From: Grimontia sedimenti
Lineage (GTDB): Bacteria > Pseudomonadota > Gammaproteobacteria > Enterobacterales > Vibrionaceae
Direction of reading: 5' to 3'
Assembly (NCBI RefSeq): GCF_011045095.1
Contig: NZ_JAALDL010000002.1
Coordinates: 124,001-188,000 of the forward strand
Length of the DNA: 64,000 bases
Of this stretch, positions 15,704-27,460 are shown in pieces; the first letter of the stretch is position 1, and every line of letters begins with the position of its first letter. The translations under genes and the position numbers were made by a program. The notes under the pieces are model-generated. The model saw only the letters and a list, made by a program, of their open reading frames with translations, did no database searches and was not told where the DNA came from.

Positions 15704-17815
15704 ATGTCGCCTTCCCTTCTCTTACCAAAGCAATTCTTCTTTGTATTGTTGATTGCAATTTTGGCTGTTTCCTTTTCTTTTTCCAGAACTAGCATTGCGC
15801 AAGAATCGACAACTGCAAACACAGAATCAACAAACTTTTTCCCTTCTGCCACACGTTTTGGAGAACCTGATGACGAGCTAGGTATTATTCCGGTTTACCA
15901 GTTGAATCAGATAATTGGCTATATTTTCGAAACCGATAATTTGACTCATTTTCCTGGCTTCTCAGGAGAGACCGTCAATCTAGAAGTCGCATTGGACACA
16001 GAAGGCGTCATTCGAGGGATAAACATCATTAATCATCATGAGCCCATATTTCTGTACGGGTTGGGCGAAGAGCCTTTGCAGAATTTTGTCAGGCAGTACC
16101 TTAACCGACGCATAGACCAACGTTTGCTTGTAGGTTCAACATCAATGGGTAAAGATCATAATACCCAGTATGTAGATGGTATTACTAAGGCCACGGTTTC
16201 TGTGATGGTCATTCATGACACCATACTGGGGGCCGCAATGCGTGTTGCCAGAAAGAAGCTTTCTGGTTTTGAGGCTCAAGCTGAAGCAACTATAAAGCTG
16301 GGCTTCTTACCTATGTCTTTCGACAACTTAGTTTCAAAGCAATTTGTTCAATCATGGAAGCCCGACAATGAGTCAGAATACAGAAAGCTAGAAGAGGAAC
16401 TTGAATCGCTTCGTGAAAACGATGCTGAAAATCTTTTTGACATACAATGGGCTCTTATAAACAGCGAGCAGGTAGGCACAAATTTGCTAGGCACAGGTGA
16501 ATATGAACGCCTGTTGAATGAGTTAGCGCCCGGAGAGACGGCAATACTCATGCTCTCAAACGGCGCAATCAGTTTCATCGAGCCAGATTTTGCATCAGGG
16601 GCATCACCCAACCGTCTAAGCATTTACCAAAACGGCTATTCCGTTGATATCCGTGATATCAATTTTCACAGCTTCCACCCTGAAACGTTCAGCGAAAAAT
16701 TTCCGCCATATCGGGACGTTATGATCTTCCGCATCAAGGCAAATTCGGGTTTCGACTTAAGCGCTCCGTTCGAAATCCGGTTGACATTATTTACGTCATC
16801 GAACCCTATTCAAACCACGAGTTTGTCTCTCGGACAGGTAGTTTCGATCTCTGCAGACTTGTTAGACATTGCTGCGATAGAGAACATGAGACCTACGCCT
16901 CTTTGGAAAAGGCTTTGGCAACAAAGAACACCTGAAATCATTTTTCTTGGCATATACCTCGTCACACTGGCCTGCATGTTTAGCTTTCAAAGACAACTCG
17001 CCCCTAGATTTGGTCGGCACCTTTCGATCGTGCGCTTCATTTCACTGCTGTTTACGGTCACCTTTATTGGGTTCTACGCGCAAGGACAATTGTCAGTCGT
17101 CAATATCTACACCCTGCTTTTGTCCCTTTGGCAAGGTTTCGACATCCAAGTATTTTTGTTAGACCCAATAATATTTCTACTCTGGGGCTTTGTTTTTATC
17201 AGCCTTTTCCTTTGGGGACGTGGAGTATTCTGTGGTTGGCTCTGCCCATTTGGTGCTCTACAGGAACTGGTGGCTCTTGTGGCAAAACAATTAAATATCA
17301 GGCAGTGGATAATAAGCGAAAAGCAGCATCGCGCACTCCAATGCGTTAAATACCCCATTTTAGTCTGCTTGGTCGCGATGGCATTTATTGACTTATCCAT
17401 GGCCGAAACGTTGGCAGAAATTGAGCCATTTAAAACCGCCATTACCATGAATTTTATTCGTTACTGGCCTTTCGTCGTCTACTCCCTGCTTCTTTTAGCC
17501 TTAGGGATGTTTGTCTATAAATTCTACTGTCGATACCTCTGCCCGCTCGGTGCTGGCCTAGCCATTCTGGGTAGGTTTAGGCTCTTTTCATGGTTAAAGA
17601 GAAGAGATGAATGCGGTTCACCATGCCAACTTTGCTATAAACAGTGCGAGATTAAAGCAATTAGTAAGATAGGCCAGGTTGACTATAACGAATGTGTACA
17701 GTGCTTAGAGTGCCTGGTCATTATTGACGACAAGAATCGATGCGTTACAGACCGATATAAAAGTAAGGGGAACCGACGAAAGCAACAAGCCATACCGGTG
17801 AAAATCAGCGAATGA
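15704..17815 (+). CDS. NosR/NirI-like membrane protein with FMN-binding and 4Fe-4S domains
   Basis: 703 residues. A signal-like first helix (about 10-28) leads to a periplasmic FMN-binding domain holding DGITKAT at 158-164, close to the D-x2-(S/T)-x-A-(T/S) site that ApbE flavinylates on the last Thr. A large periplasmic insert follows, then about five to six membrane helices between 410 and 625. These carry CGWLCP (C510, C514) and CRYLCP (C609, C613), and the cytoplasmic tail holds further cysteines (CGSPCQLCYKQC, CVQCLEC). This is the NosR/NirI layout, but no nitrous-oxide or nitrite reductase genes are near. Its place between a haem-free PQQ dehydrogenase and pqqA suggests it moves electrons between that enzyme and the quinone pool (inference). 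Confidence 0.82.
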   Translation: MSPSLLLPKQFFFVLLIAILAVSFSFSRTSIAQESTTANTESTNFFPSATRFGEPDDELGIIPVYQLNQIIGYIFETDNLTHFPGFSGETVNLEVALDTEGVIRGINIINHHEPIFLYGLGEEPLQNFVRQYLNRRIDQRLLVGSTSMGKDHNTQYVDGITKATVSVMVIHDTILGAAMRVARKKLSGFEAQAEATIKLGFLPMSFDNLVSKQFVQSWKPDNESEYRKLEEELESLRENDAENLFDIQWALINSEQVGTNLLGTGEYERLLNELAPGETAILMLSNGAISFIEPDFASGASPNRLSIYQNGYSVDIRDINFHSFHPETFSEKFPPYRDVMIFRIKANSGFDLSAPFEIRLTLFTSSNPIQTTSLSLGQVVSISADLLDIAAIENMRPTPLWKRLWQQRTPEIIFLGIYLVTLACMFSFQRQLAPRFGRHLSIVRFISLLFTVTFIGFYAQGQLSVVNIYTLLLSLWQGFDIQVFLLDPIIFLLWGFVFISLFLWGRGVFCGWLCPFGALQELVALVAKQLNIRQWIISEKQHRALQCVKYPILVCLVAMAFIDLSMAETLAEIEPFKTAITMNFIRYWPFVVYSLLLLALGMFVYKFYCRYLCPLGAGLAILGRFRLFSWLKRRDECGSPCQLCYKQCEIKAISKIGQVDYNECVQCLECLVIIDDKNRCVTDRYKSKGNRRKQQAIPVKISE

Positions 17816-17946
17816 AACTATGAATGCCAAAAAAGAGGACGAAGTTCGTCACAAAGTAGCATTTTGATGAATACGAAGCGTAAGTATTCTTAGCTTTGAA
17901 GGCCAAAAACCTTTAACAACCAATCGATTAAATTAGGAGAAAGGCG

Positions 17947-18018
17947 ATGTGGAAAAAACCAGAATACAAAGAACTGAGACTTGGTTTTGAAGTCACGCTG
18001 TACATCAGCAACCGCTAA
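17947..18018 (+). CDS. pqqA: PqqA, precursor peptide of pyrroloquinoline quinone
   Basis: A 23-codon gene. The peptide begins MWKKPEYKELRLGFEVTLYI and carries the invariant Glu-x-x-x-Tyr pair (E15 and Y19 in EVTLY) that PqqE cross-links to form PQQ; the MW start and RLGFEVT core are classic PqqA features. AGGAGA (17935-17940) lies 6 bases before the ATG. It follows the NosR-like gene by 131 bases and is closed by a hairpin. No pqqB, C, D or E lies next to it, because the next gene is convergent. The synthesis enzymes must be elsewhere in the genome, or this is an extra copy dedicated to the quinoprotein module. Confidence 0.92.
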   Translation: MWKKPEYKELRLGFEVTLYISNR

Positions 18019-18024
18019 AGACTC

Positions 18025-18060
18025 AGCCTCCAGATTCAGATATCTGGAGGCTATATTCTT
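18025..18060 (+). terminator. hairpin terminator after pqqA
   Basis: Stem AGCCTCCAGAT / ATCTGGAGGCT (11 bp), starting 6 bases after the pqqA stop and followed by a T-rich stretch (ATATTCTT). In complete pqq operons a hairpin at this place limits read-through into pqqB; here it ends the transcript. It may also serve the convergent transpeptidase gene. Confidence 0.75.
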
Positions 18061-18074
18061 CACCCATCTGAAAT

Positions 18075-18686
18075 CTACGCAAAAGCGTAAATATAAGTGC
18101 CGTTCTTGATGGTATTGATCACATTCTTCGACAAGTAATTTGGTAGCGCCGGACAACCCCAACTACGACCCAGCTGACCAGTTTTCGCAATCACGTTCGG
18201 ATGAGCATATGCCGCGCCATGGATCACAATTGCTCTGCGACGTGCGTTGTCGTTCACGCCTTTAGACAAACCATCGAGACGCAATGAGTAACCGTGTTTC
18301 CCATAGTAAGTCTCCGCAGCGCGGAACACGCCGATAGAGGTTTGGCGCGAATTCACCACGTTAGAAAATTTCTTTGCGTATAGAGAGCCGCTGTTTTTGC
18401 CATGAGAGACATAAGAAGCGAACAGCACCTTGCGTTTTTCTGCATCAACGACCCAAAAACGTTTTTCTGAAGAAGGTTTGCCGTAGTCAATAAGGGTGAA
18501 AACAGATTTTCCCGTTCTGTGAGTGCGGAAGTGGTTGTAGGCTTTCTGGAATTTATCGAACGATACCTCGTCAGAGAGGCTAAGTTGCCGATACATAGAC
18601 TGTGCATCTGGCAGAATGGCTGCGAACACGTTCGCAGAAAACAGTAATAAAATGAGCGCAAAAGTCGCTTTCAACGCCTTAAACAT
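18075..18686 (-). CDS. exported murein L,D-transpeptidase (YkuD_2 type)
   Basis: 203 residues with a signal peptide (about 1-23, ending VFA). The catalytic region shows IVIHGAAYAHP (His) and GRSWGCPALP (active-site Cys), which is the HxG...(S/R)xGC pattern of the YkuD_2 murein L,D-transpeptidase family. Members act on peptidoglycan peptides in the periplasm. The residues SVFTLIDYGKPSSEKRFWVVD match the family's opening strands. It is monocistronic and convergent with pqqA. The exact reaction (3-3 crosslink, lipoprotein attachment or hydrolysis) cannot be told. Confidence 0.85.
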   Translation of the reverse strand: MFKALKATFALILLLFSANVFAAILPDAQSMYRQLSLSDEVSFDKFQKAYNHFRTHRTGKSVFTLIDYGKPSSEKRFWVVDAEKRKVLFASYVSHGKNSGSLYAKKFSNVVNSRQTSIGVFRAAETYYGKHGYSLRLDGLSKGVNDNARRRAIVIHGAAYAHPNVIAKTGQLGRSWGCPALPNYLSKNVINTIKNGTYIYAFA

Positions 18687-19024
18687 AACATTCCCCGTAA
18701 ATGGTATGTGATTAAAAAATGCGTGCCGAGCAATGCAAATCGGCTAATCCCATTTATGTCATACCAAAATTCGTGCCAGAGCCTTATCTGAAACGATTAA
18801 TTATAATTTTTCAGTAAGTTAGCTTTTTGTTAAACAAGTTAAGTGCTCTTCCCAGCCCACATCACTTGCTCGTTTGCGCGGATAAAGGCATATGATTGCC
18901 GTTTGTTATCCTTGTCTTTAGGGAATGTTGCCATAGCGGCAAAGGTGAGAAAGCCAGCGACAACGCTGGCTTTCTATTTTTATAGATAAGTGCTTCTAAG
19001 ATGAAGCATGACTGTAAAGCGGAA
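18687..19024. other. intergenic region between the L,D-transpeptidase and hrpA
   Basis: About 340 bases holding the promoter region of the transpeptidase gene (minus strand) and, near the hrpA end, a strong hairpin (separate entry). No gene is supported. Confidence 0.5.
18950..18981. terminator. hairpin with T-tract near the 3' end of hrpA
   Basis: Stem AAGCCAGCG / CGCTGGCTT with loop ACAA. The best T-run is on the plus strand; on the minus strand, where it would end hrpA, only a short TTTCTC follows. It may be bidirectional, or may end a plus-strand transcript that I cannot see. Confidence 0.6.
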
Positions 19025-22000
19025 CTAGATTGCGTCGATGGCGTTCTTGATTCGCTTATCTGAAATCGGATAAGGCGTACCAAGTTGCTGGGCGAAGTAG
19101 CTGACACGAAGCTCTTCAATCATCCAGCGGATTTCCTTCACTGACTCAGGAACACGCTGCCCTTTCGGGATTTTGTTCAGCAGCTCTTTGTAGTCGTTAG
19201 TGACAGATTCAATCTTGAGGATGTGCAGACGATCCTTGTTAGGATCAATCGGCAGTTTCTCCAGACGACGCTCTGCGGCATTCAGGTAACGCTGAATATC
19301 CGGCAAACGCTTCCAGCCGCATTCCGTCGCAAAGCCTTTGAAGATCAGGCTTTCTACCTGAGCTTTGATATCCGACAGGGCGAACGCCATGGTGAAATCT
19401 ATTTTACCTTTCAGCTTTTTATTGATGCTGAATGCCGTCGTCAGGATCTGTTCGACCTGTTTGGCGATTTCCACCACGGTGTCACCCAGTTCTGCACGAA
19501 CATATTCTTTGAGCGCTTCAAACTCTTCAGGCTGCCACTTCAAACCGCCCTGCGACTCAATCAACTTATCGACACCACAGGCAATGCAGTCATCAATCAA
19601 ATCCAGCACGCGGCCGTAAGGGTTGAAGTACAAACCGAGTTTGGATTTGTTCGGCAAGTTGTCGTGCAGGTATTTGATTGGCGATGGTACGTTTAGAAGG
19701 ATCAAGCGACGCTGGCCTTGTTGCATCGCCTGACGCTGCTCTTCTTCAGTTTCGTAAAGCTTAATACCCACCGAATCTTTGTTATCAACAATCGCCGGGA
19801 AAGCTTTTACTTCAAAGCCACCGCGTTTTTGCTGATACATTTTCGGCAGCGTACCGAAACTCCAGGTCGTTAGCCCTTGTTGCTCGATATCGTCATCCGC
19901 AACCTGAGACAAGGTTTCCTGAACCTTCTCTTTCAAGCCATCTTTCAACTCATACAAATCGTAGCTTTCGTTCAGCTTGCGATTCTTATGGTCCACCGCG
20001 CGATAAGTAATCTTCAAATGCTCAGCAACTGGTCCAATTGCCAGCTTTCTCGAAGCACGGTCACGCCTGTCATACGTTTGAGCTCTTTCTCCAGCGCATC
20101 TAACAACGGCATTTCCATTGGTGTCGCGCGCTGCAGGAATGCAGACGCATAGTTCGGTGCTGGCACAAAGTTACGTCGTAACGTTTTTGGTAACGATTTA
20201 ATAAGCGCAACAATCAGCTCGTGGCGTAATCCCGGGATTTGCCAATCAAACCCTTCAGGTTCAATCTGGTTCAACACCGGCAGCGGAATATGAACCGTTA
20301 CACCATCGTGATCTTCACCTGGTTCAAACTGATAACTCAGCTTGAGCTTCAGATTGCCTTGATGCCAGAAGTTCGGGTAGTCCAGCTCAGTCACATGACT
20401 GGCATCGCCTGCCAGCAGCATGGCCTTCTCGAAGTTCAACTTTTCTGGCTCATCACGGATGGCTTTTTTCCACCAGCTGTCGAAATGACGACCAGATACA
20501 ACGGTATGTTCGATACGCTGATCGTAGAACTCGTAGAGCGTGTCATCATCAACCAGAATATCGCGGCGACGTGATTTCTTCTCAAGCTCTTCGACTTCCG
20601 CCAGCATTTTACGGTTCTGATGGAAGAACTTATGTTTGGTATCCCAATCCCCTTCCACCAACGCAGAGCGGATAAAGATCTCGCGGCTGACCACCGAATC
20701 GATGCTGCCGTAATTCACCTTACGCTTCGGAACGATAGGAATCCCGTAAAGCATGACTTTCTCGAACGCGAATACCGCTGCCTGCTTCTTCTCCCAGTGC
20801 GGCTCGGAGTAGCTGCGCTTGATAAGATGCTTTGCCAGTGGCTCTACCCATTCTGGTTGGATTTTTGCGGCAACACGACCCCAAAGCTTGGAGGTTTCGA
20901 CCAGCTCTGCCACCATCACCCACTTCGGCTGCTTCTTGAAGATGCCTGAGCCCGGGAAGATATTGAAACGGGCATTACGCGCACCCTGATATTCATTCTT
21001 CTCCTGATCTTTCAAACCAATATGAGAGAGCAAACCAGCCAGCAACGACATATGAATGGACTGATAATCAGACGGTTCCTGATTGATCTTGAAGCCCAAC
21101 TCATTCACCACCTGGCGAATTTGGTAATGGACATCCTGCCACTCACGAACACGAAGGTAGTTCAGATAGTCTTTCTTACACTGCTTGCGGAATTGGTTTC
21201 CAGATAATGCCTTTTGCTGCTCTTTGATATGTTCCCAAAGATTCACATAAGCGAGGAAATCTGACTCTTTGTCATTAAAACGGCGATGCTTTTCATCAGA
21301 CTGCTGCTGTTTATCCGATGGACGCTCGCGCGGATCCTGAATTGACAGCGCAGACGCAATCACCATGACTTCATGCAATGACCCTAGGCGGGCTGATTCC
21401 AGCACCATACGCGCCAAACGCGGGTCGATTGGCAAACGCGCCAGATTGCGACCTGTTTCAGTCAGTCGCTTATGGTCATCGCCTTTCTTGCCTTCTTTCA
21501 GCGCACCAAGTTCTTCAAGCAGGCGAACACCGTCAGAAATGTTGCGGCTATCAGGCGGCTGAACAAATGGGAATGCAGAAATATCACCCAGACCAATCGC
21601 CGTCATTTGAAGGATAACGGACGCTAGGTTGGTACGCAGAATTTCCGGATCGGTAAACTCAGGGCGCGACAGGAAATCGTCTTCTGAATACAAGCGAATA
21701 CAGATACCGTCAGATACACGGCCACAGCGACCTTTACGCTGGTTCGCACTCGCCTGAGAAATCGGTTCAATTGGCAGGCGCTGAACCTTGGTGCGATAGC
21801 TGTAACGCGAAATACGCGCCGTACCTGGGTCAATCACGTACTTGATGCCAGGAACCGTCAGCGAGGTTTCTGCTACGTTAGTTGCCAGAACAATACGTCG
21901 ACCAGAGTGGGACTGGAACACTCGGTTTTGCTCTGCCGATGACAGACGTGCATAGAGCGGCAAAATCTCGCAATCGCGCAGATTGCGTTTATTCAGCGCA

Positions 22001-22965
22001 TCCGCCGTATCACGGATTTCACGCTCACCGTTCATGAAGATCAGAATATCGCCCGGCCCTTCGTCATGCAGTTCATCGACGGCATCGAAAATTGCCTGAA
22101 GCTGGTCACGATCCGTATCTTCACTGTCTTCAACCAGAGGACGATAGCGCACTTCCACAGGATAGGTACGGCCAGAGACTTCGATAATCGGCGCGCCACG
22201 GAAGTGGTTAGAAAAGCGCTCAGGGTCGATAGTCGCTGAAGTGATGATCAGCTTGAGATCTGGGCGTTTTGGCAGAAGCTGTTTCAGGTAACCAAGGATG
22301 AAGTCGATGTTCAGACTGCGCTCGTGCGCTTCATCAATGATGATACAGTCATACTGATTCAGATAACGGTCATGCTGGATTTCCGCCAGCAGAATACCGT
22401 CCGTCATCAGCTTGACACGGGACTCTTCCGACACCTGATCGTTAAATCGAACCTTGTAACCGACCGTTTTACCCAGTTCGGTTTCCAGTTCTTCGGCGAT
22501 ACGGGTTGCGACTGAACGCGCAGCCAGACGACGCGGTTGGGTATGGCCGATAACGCCTGAAACACCAAGCCCCAATTCCATACAAATTTTTGGCAACTGC
22601 GTGGTTTTACCGGAACCGGTTTCACCGGCGACAATCACTACCTGATTGTTGGCAATCGCCTCTGCAATGTCGTCTTTTTTCTGACTGACTGGCAGTTGCT
22701 CAGGGAAAGTGATGTTTGGCTTATTGGCCAAACGTTGCATGCGCACTTGCATCGACTTAGCGATGTCCAGCGCGATCTCATCGAAGACAGCCTGACGGGC
22801 TTCGTCTTTCTCAATGCGTTGTGCTCCCTTGATGCGTTTGCTGAGACGAAACTTGTCTTTCAGCATGCAATCATCAAGCGCAGCGAAAAGCGTTTTAGCG
22901 TTGTTTTGATGGATTGAAGCGGTCAAATCGATATCCAAAGAAATGCTGTTTTGAAGAAAATCCAC
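19025..22965 (-). pseudogene. hrpA: ATP-dependent RNA helicase HrpA, interrupted by a one-base deletion
   Basis: Two frames together give about 1313 residues, the usual HrpA length (about 1300). The first frame (22965-20014, 983 residues) holds Walker A GETGSGKTTQ, the DEAH box DEAHERSL and the helicase C-terminal and OB-fold parts, then ends early at RESWQLDQLLSI. The rest (to 19025) continues in another frame with KITYRAVDHKN through SYFAQQLGTPYPISDKR, the conserved HrpA end. Restoring one base near 20029/20030 (CAGTTGCTG to CAGGTTGCTG in the coding sense) would give the expected DQVAEHLKITYR. HrpA is a DEAH helicase of RNA processing and ribosome rescue. The break may be real or a sequence error. 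Confidence 0.85.
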
Positions 22966-25043
<2,078 letters not shown>

Positions 25044-25059
25044 TTTCCGCTAAACCAAA

Positions 25060-25087
25060 AACGGCATCAATTGATGCCGTTTTTTGT
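25060..25087. terminator. terminator after the GMC oxidase
   Basis: Perfect palindrome AACGGCATCAATTGATGCCGTT followed by TTTTG. Confidence 0.9.
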
Positions 25088-25182
25088 TTCCGCAAAGACG
25101 AGTGCATTAGAGGCTTGGCTATACCATCTTTCTTTGCCTGTGATACACTCCGCGCCCAAGTCAATCTGAGTGGTCGATTACC

Positions 25183-25539
25183 ATGAGCATTAAACAAGAA
25201 CTACAACAACTGAAAAACCGTCTGAACAAAAGCCAAGTAAAACTTGATGCCGCTAAGTCTCGTGGTGACGACGTGATGGTGACCAAATTCACTAACGACA
25301 TCGAAGATTTGAATAAGAAAATCAGCCAACTTACGCACAAACAAAGCTTTACTCTGAATAAAGAGCGTAAGGCACTGTTGGATATGCCTTTCTCTCGTGA
25401 AATCACCAAACAAGAGCAAGCAGACATGGGCAAGCTTAAGAAGTCAGTTCGTGGCCTGGTCGTCGTTCACCCACTGACTAAACTGGGTAAAGAGTTGAAA
25501 CTGGAAGTCGTTACCGGCTTTGCACCAAAACAATTCTAA
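25183..25539 (+). CDS. yibL: YibL-family ribosome-associated protein
   Basis: 118 residues, the length of E. coli YibL (120). The first 60 residues are a charged coiled coil. The C-terminal signature ITKQEQADMGKLKKSVRGLV and VVHPLTKLGKEL is almost identical to E. coli YibL, which is found associated with ribosomal particles; its exact role is not known. Monocistronic. A GTTGCC...GGCAAC stem (25551-25582) follows the stop and may act as its terminator. Confidence 0.9.
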   Translation: MSIKQELQQLKNRLNKSQVKLDAAKSRGDDVMVTKFTNDIEDLNKKISQLTHKQSFTLNKERKALLDMPFSREITKQEQADMGKLKKSVRGLVVVHPLTKLGKELKLEVVTGFAPKQF

Positions 25540-25672
25540 CTCCCCAAAAGCGTTGCCGTTCTTCTGAGAAAGAGTGGCAACGTCTCTATCCTCTTTCATC
25601 GCACTAAACATTCCCCAACCGCAAAAAGAAAAGCCAGACTTTCGCCCGGCTTTATCACAATCCATCAGCTTT

Positions 25673-27016
25673 TCAGTAAATATCCAGTGTGTACCAAACC
25701 ATTCGGTGGTCTGAAGAAATGTCCTTGCCATTTCCAAAGCGCCCCACACGATCGTCATTCATCAGTAGTCGCCCCGGTTCATCGCTTGCTGGCCAATATA
25801 TGCCGGAGTCTTCCACTTTCAGCATTGACGACGGAAATGCATAGTCAACACGAAGTCCGAAGGTGCTGGTAACACGTTCAGGAAACGCGGCATCAACTGC
25901 TTCCTCTAAAGCACCAGCGCTTGTTGGTACAAATTCCCCCACTGTCGCTGATTGGTTGACTCGTGGGTGTTCAAGCAGCCCAGCAATAGTTTCTCGAACA
26001 CCATCACCCGCTTCAGGATCGGCATTCAAATCTCCCATAACGACAAAGTGTGCATTCTTCTTCAACCCGCCCTTTTTGCCGCTGTCGTCGTAGATAAACT
26101 TCTCGCCATTGATGTAGTCAATCCAAAACTGAATTTCATCACGGTTCCGTAGCTTGTTATTTTGGGTCACTGTGTCGAACACTGGCGGTGTGGGATGCGA
26201 CAATAGAAGGTGCACAACCTCTTTGCCATAAGGCGTTGGAATGACAATAGGAAGATCAACATGATTTTTTGAAGACAACCTTACTTGTTCCCATTCTGCA
26301 TCTGTGTACCAGTTGTCACCACAAGCCAGTCCTTCAGGAATTGGGTTGTTCTCATCGTCACAGTTTGTAATGGTTGGAATACTCGAAGTGGGCAGATCTT
26401 TCCATTTGAAGGCTTGGAAGGTTCTTACCTTGTTCTTCTTGATACCGAACTTGGACATAACAGCAAACGCGTACTGACCATGATAAAAACCGAAGCCCCA
26501 TGCATCACCAGGCAACTGGCCTGCATTGCCATTGTTGTCTAAATCCAATCCACTGTTCAGGCCCGTATTGGTAGAAAAGCTCTCTATGATGGGATATGAA
26601 ATAGGCTTAAGTACGTCTCCTCCATCAATACTGTTCAGGCTTTGTCCTATTGACAGGTAGTTATTCTGAAAGCCATGCAAAGCACTGAGATCCTGCCCAT
26701 ATCCCTCATTGTTGAATTCGCCCATCATCAGGATATCCGGTCGGTTTTGCTGGATAATTGCTGCGACGTTACGGATTTGGATCACTTTCTCCGCTTTTAC
26801 TTTGTCATCATCACTCATTGCTTCCTTGTCTTCTAAATAAGCCTCAACCAGTGCATCCTGATCACTGCGGCTCGTCGCCATCTCATTTTGCAGTTGTTCA
26901 AATGTCGCTCTATCAAATGAAAGGTTAAACGCTGCTATTGTGATTTTCTCATTCAAACACCCCGTAAGTCCGACAGTGCTTAACATGAACAACAGCGCTA
27001 TTTGTAGTTCCTTCAT
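25673..27016 (-). CDS. endonuclease/exonuclease/phosphatase-family lipoprotein
   Basis: 447 residues from ATG at 27016, with AGGAGG 7 bases upstream. A lipobox (STVGLTGC, Cys about residue 20) marks it as a lipoprotein. Family features of the DNase I / sphingomyelinase fold follow: IAAFNLSF at the start, ILMMGEFNNEG (metal-binding Glu), LLLSHPTPP, FVVMGDLNADP (Asn-Asp pair) and SSDHRMVWYTL (catalytic His) at the C terminus. Substrates in the family range from DNA to phospholipids and phosphoinositides; the target cannot be told here. Not in an operon. Confidence 0.82.
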   Translation of the reverse strand: MKELQIALLFMLSTVGLTGCLNEKITIAAFNLSFDRATFEQLQNEMATSRSDQDALVEAYLEDKEAMSDDDKVKAEKVIQIRNVAAIIQQNRPDILMMGEFNNEGYGQDLSALHGFQNNYLSIGQSLNSIDGGDVLKPISYPIIESFSTNTGLNSGLDLDNNGNAGQLPGDAWGFGFYHGQYAFAVMSKFGIKKNKVRTFQAFKWKDLPTSSIPTITNCDDENNPIPEGLACGDNWYTDAEWEQVRLSSKNHVDLPIVIPTPYGKEVVHLLLSHPTPPVFDTVTQNNKLRNRDEIQFWIDYINGEKFIYDDSGKKGGLKKNAHFVVMGDLNADPEAGDGVRETIAGLLEHPRVNQSATVGEFVPTSAGALEEAVDAAFPERVTSTFGLRVDYAFPSSMLKVEDSGIYWPASDEPGRLLMNDDRVGRFGNGKDISSDHRMVWYTLDIY

Positions 27017-27019
27017 CAC

Positions 27020-27460
27020 TTTTCCTCCTCTCTTCTGATCCTGGCAACGTTTTTATTCAACTGGGTTTAACTTTGGATACTGATCGTCAATCAATAAACT
27101 GCCTAAATTCTTCTCTTTATTGAGAAGAAATCAAGACAGTGACATCCGGATGCTAATCGAAAGTGTTGAAAAGAGGGTTAATGATCTGTGAATTATTCAA
27201 GAATCAAATCAGACGTTATTAATTTGATTGTTACTTATTGAAATTCGGCCATTAAATATCTTCGAAATTACAAATATTTGACACTAAGAAAATCTCACAA
27301 ATGAAAAATGTCGTCTTATATTTAACCCACTCGCTTCAAGCTCATATTTACAGGGCGAAATAAACCAATTGAAAACAAATTAATCTTTAATGACGCATAG
27401 AATTAATTTCGTACCTGCCCGTTCATCTAATAAAGAACATGGAATATTCAGGAGATAAAG
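27020..27460. other. AT-rich intergenic region between divergent genes
   Basis: About 440 bases, clearly more AT-rich than the flanks, holding the promoter regions of the lipoprotein (minus) and the RTX protein (plus). I see no gene and no clear palindromic operator. Confidence 0.5.

Noticed and set aside
15704-17815. True NosR of nitrous-oxide respiration
   Set aside because: No nosZ, nosD, nosF, nosY or nosL nearby; the neighbours are PQQ genes, so only the family likeness is claimed.
19025-20017. A separate 330-residue protein next to hrpA
   Set aside because: Its sequence is the C-terminal third of HrpA and its apparent start is a TTG inside the conserved text; it is one gene with a frameshift.
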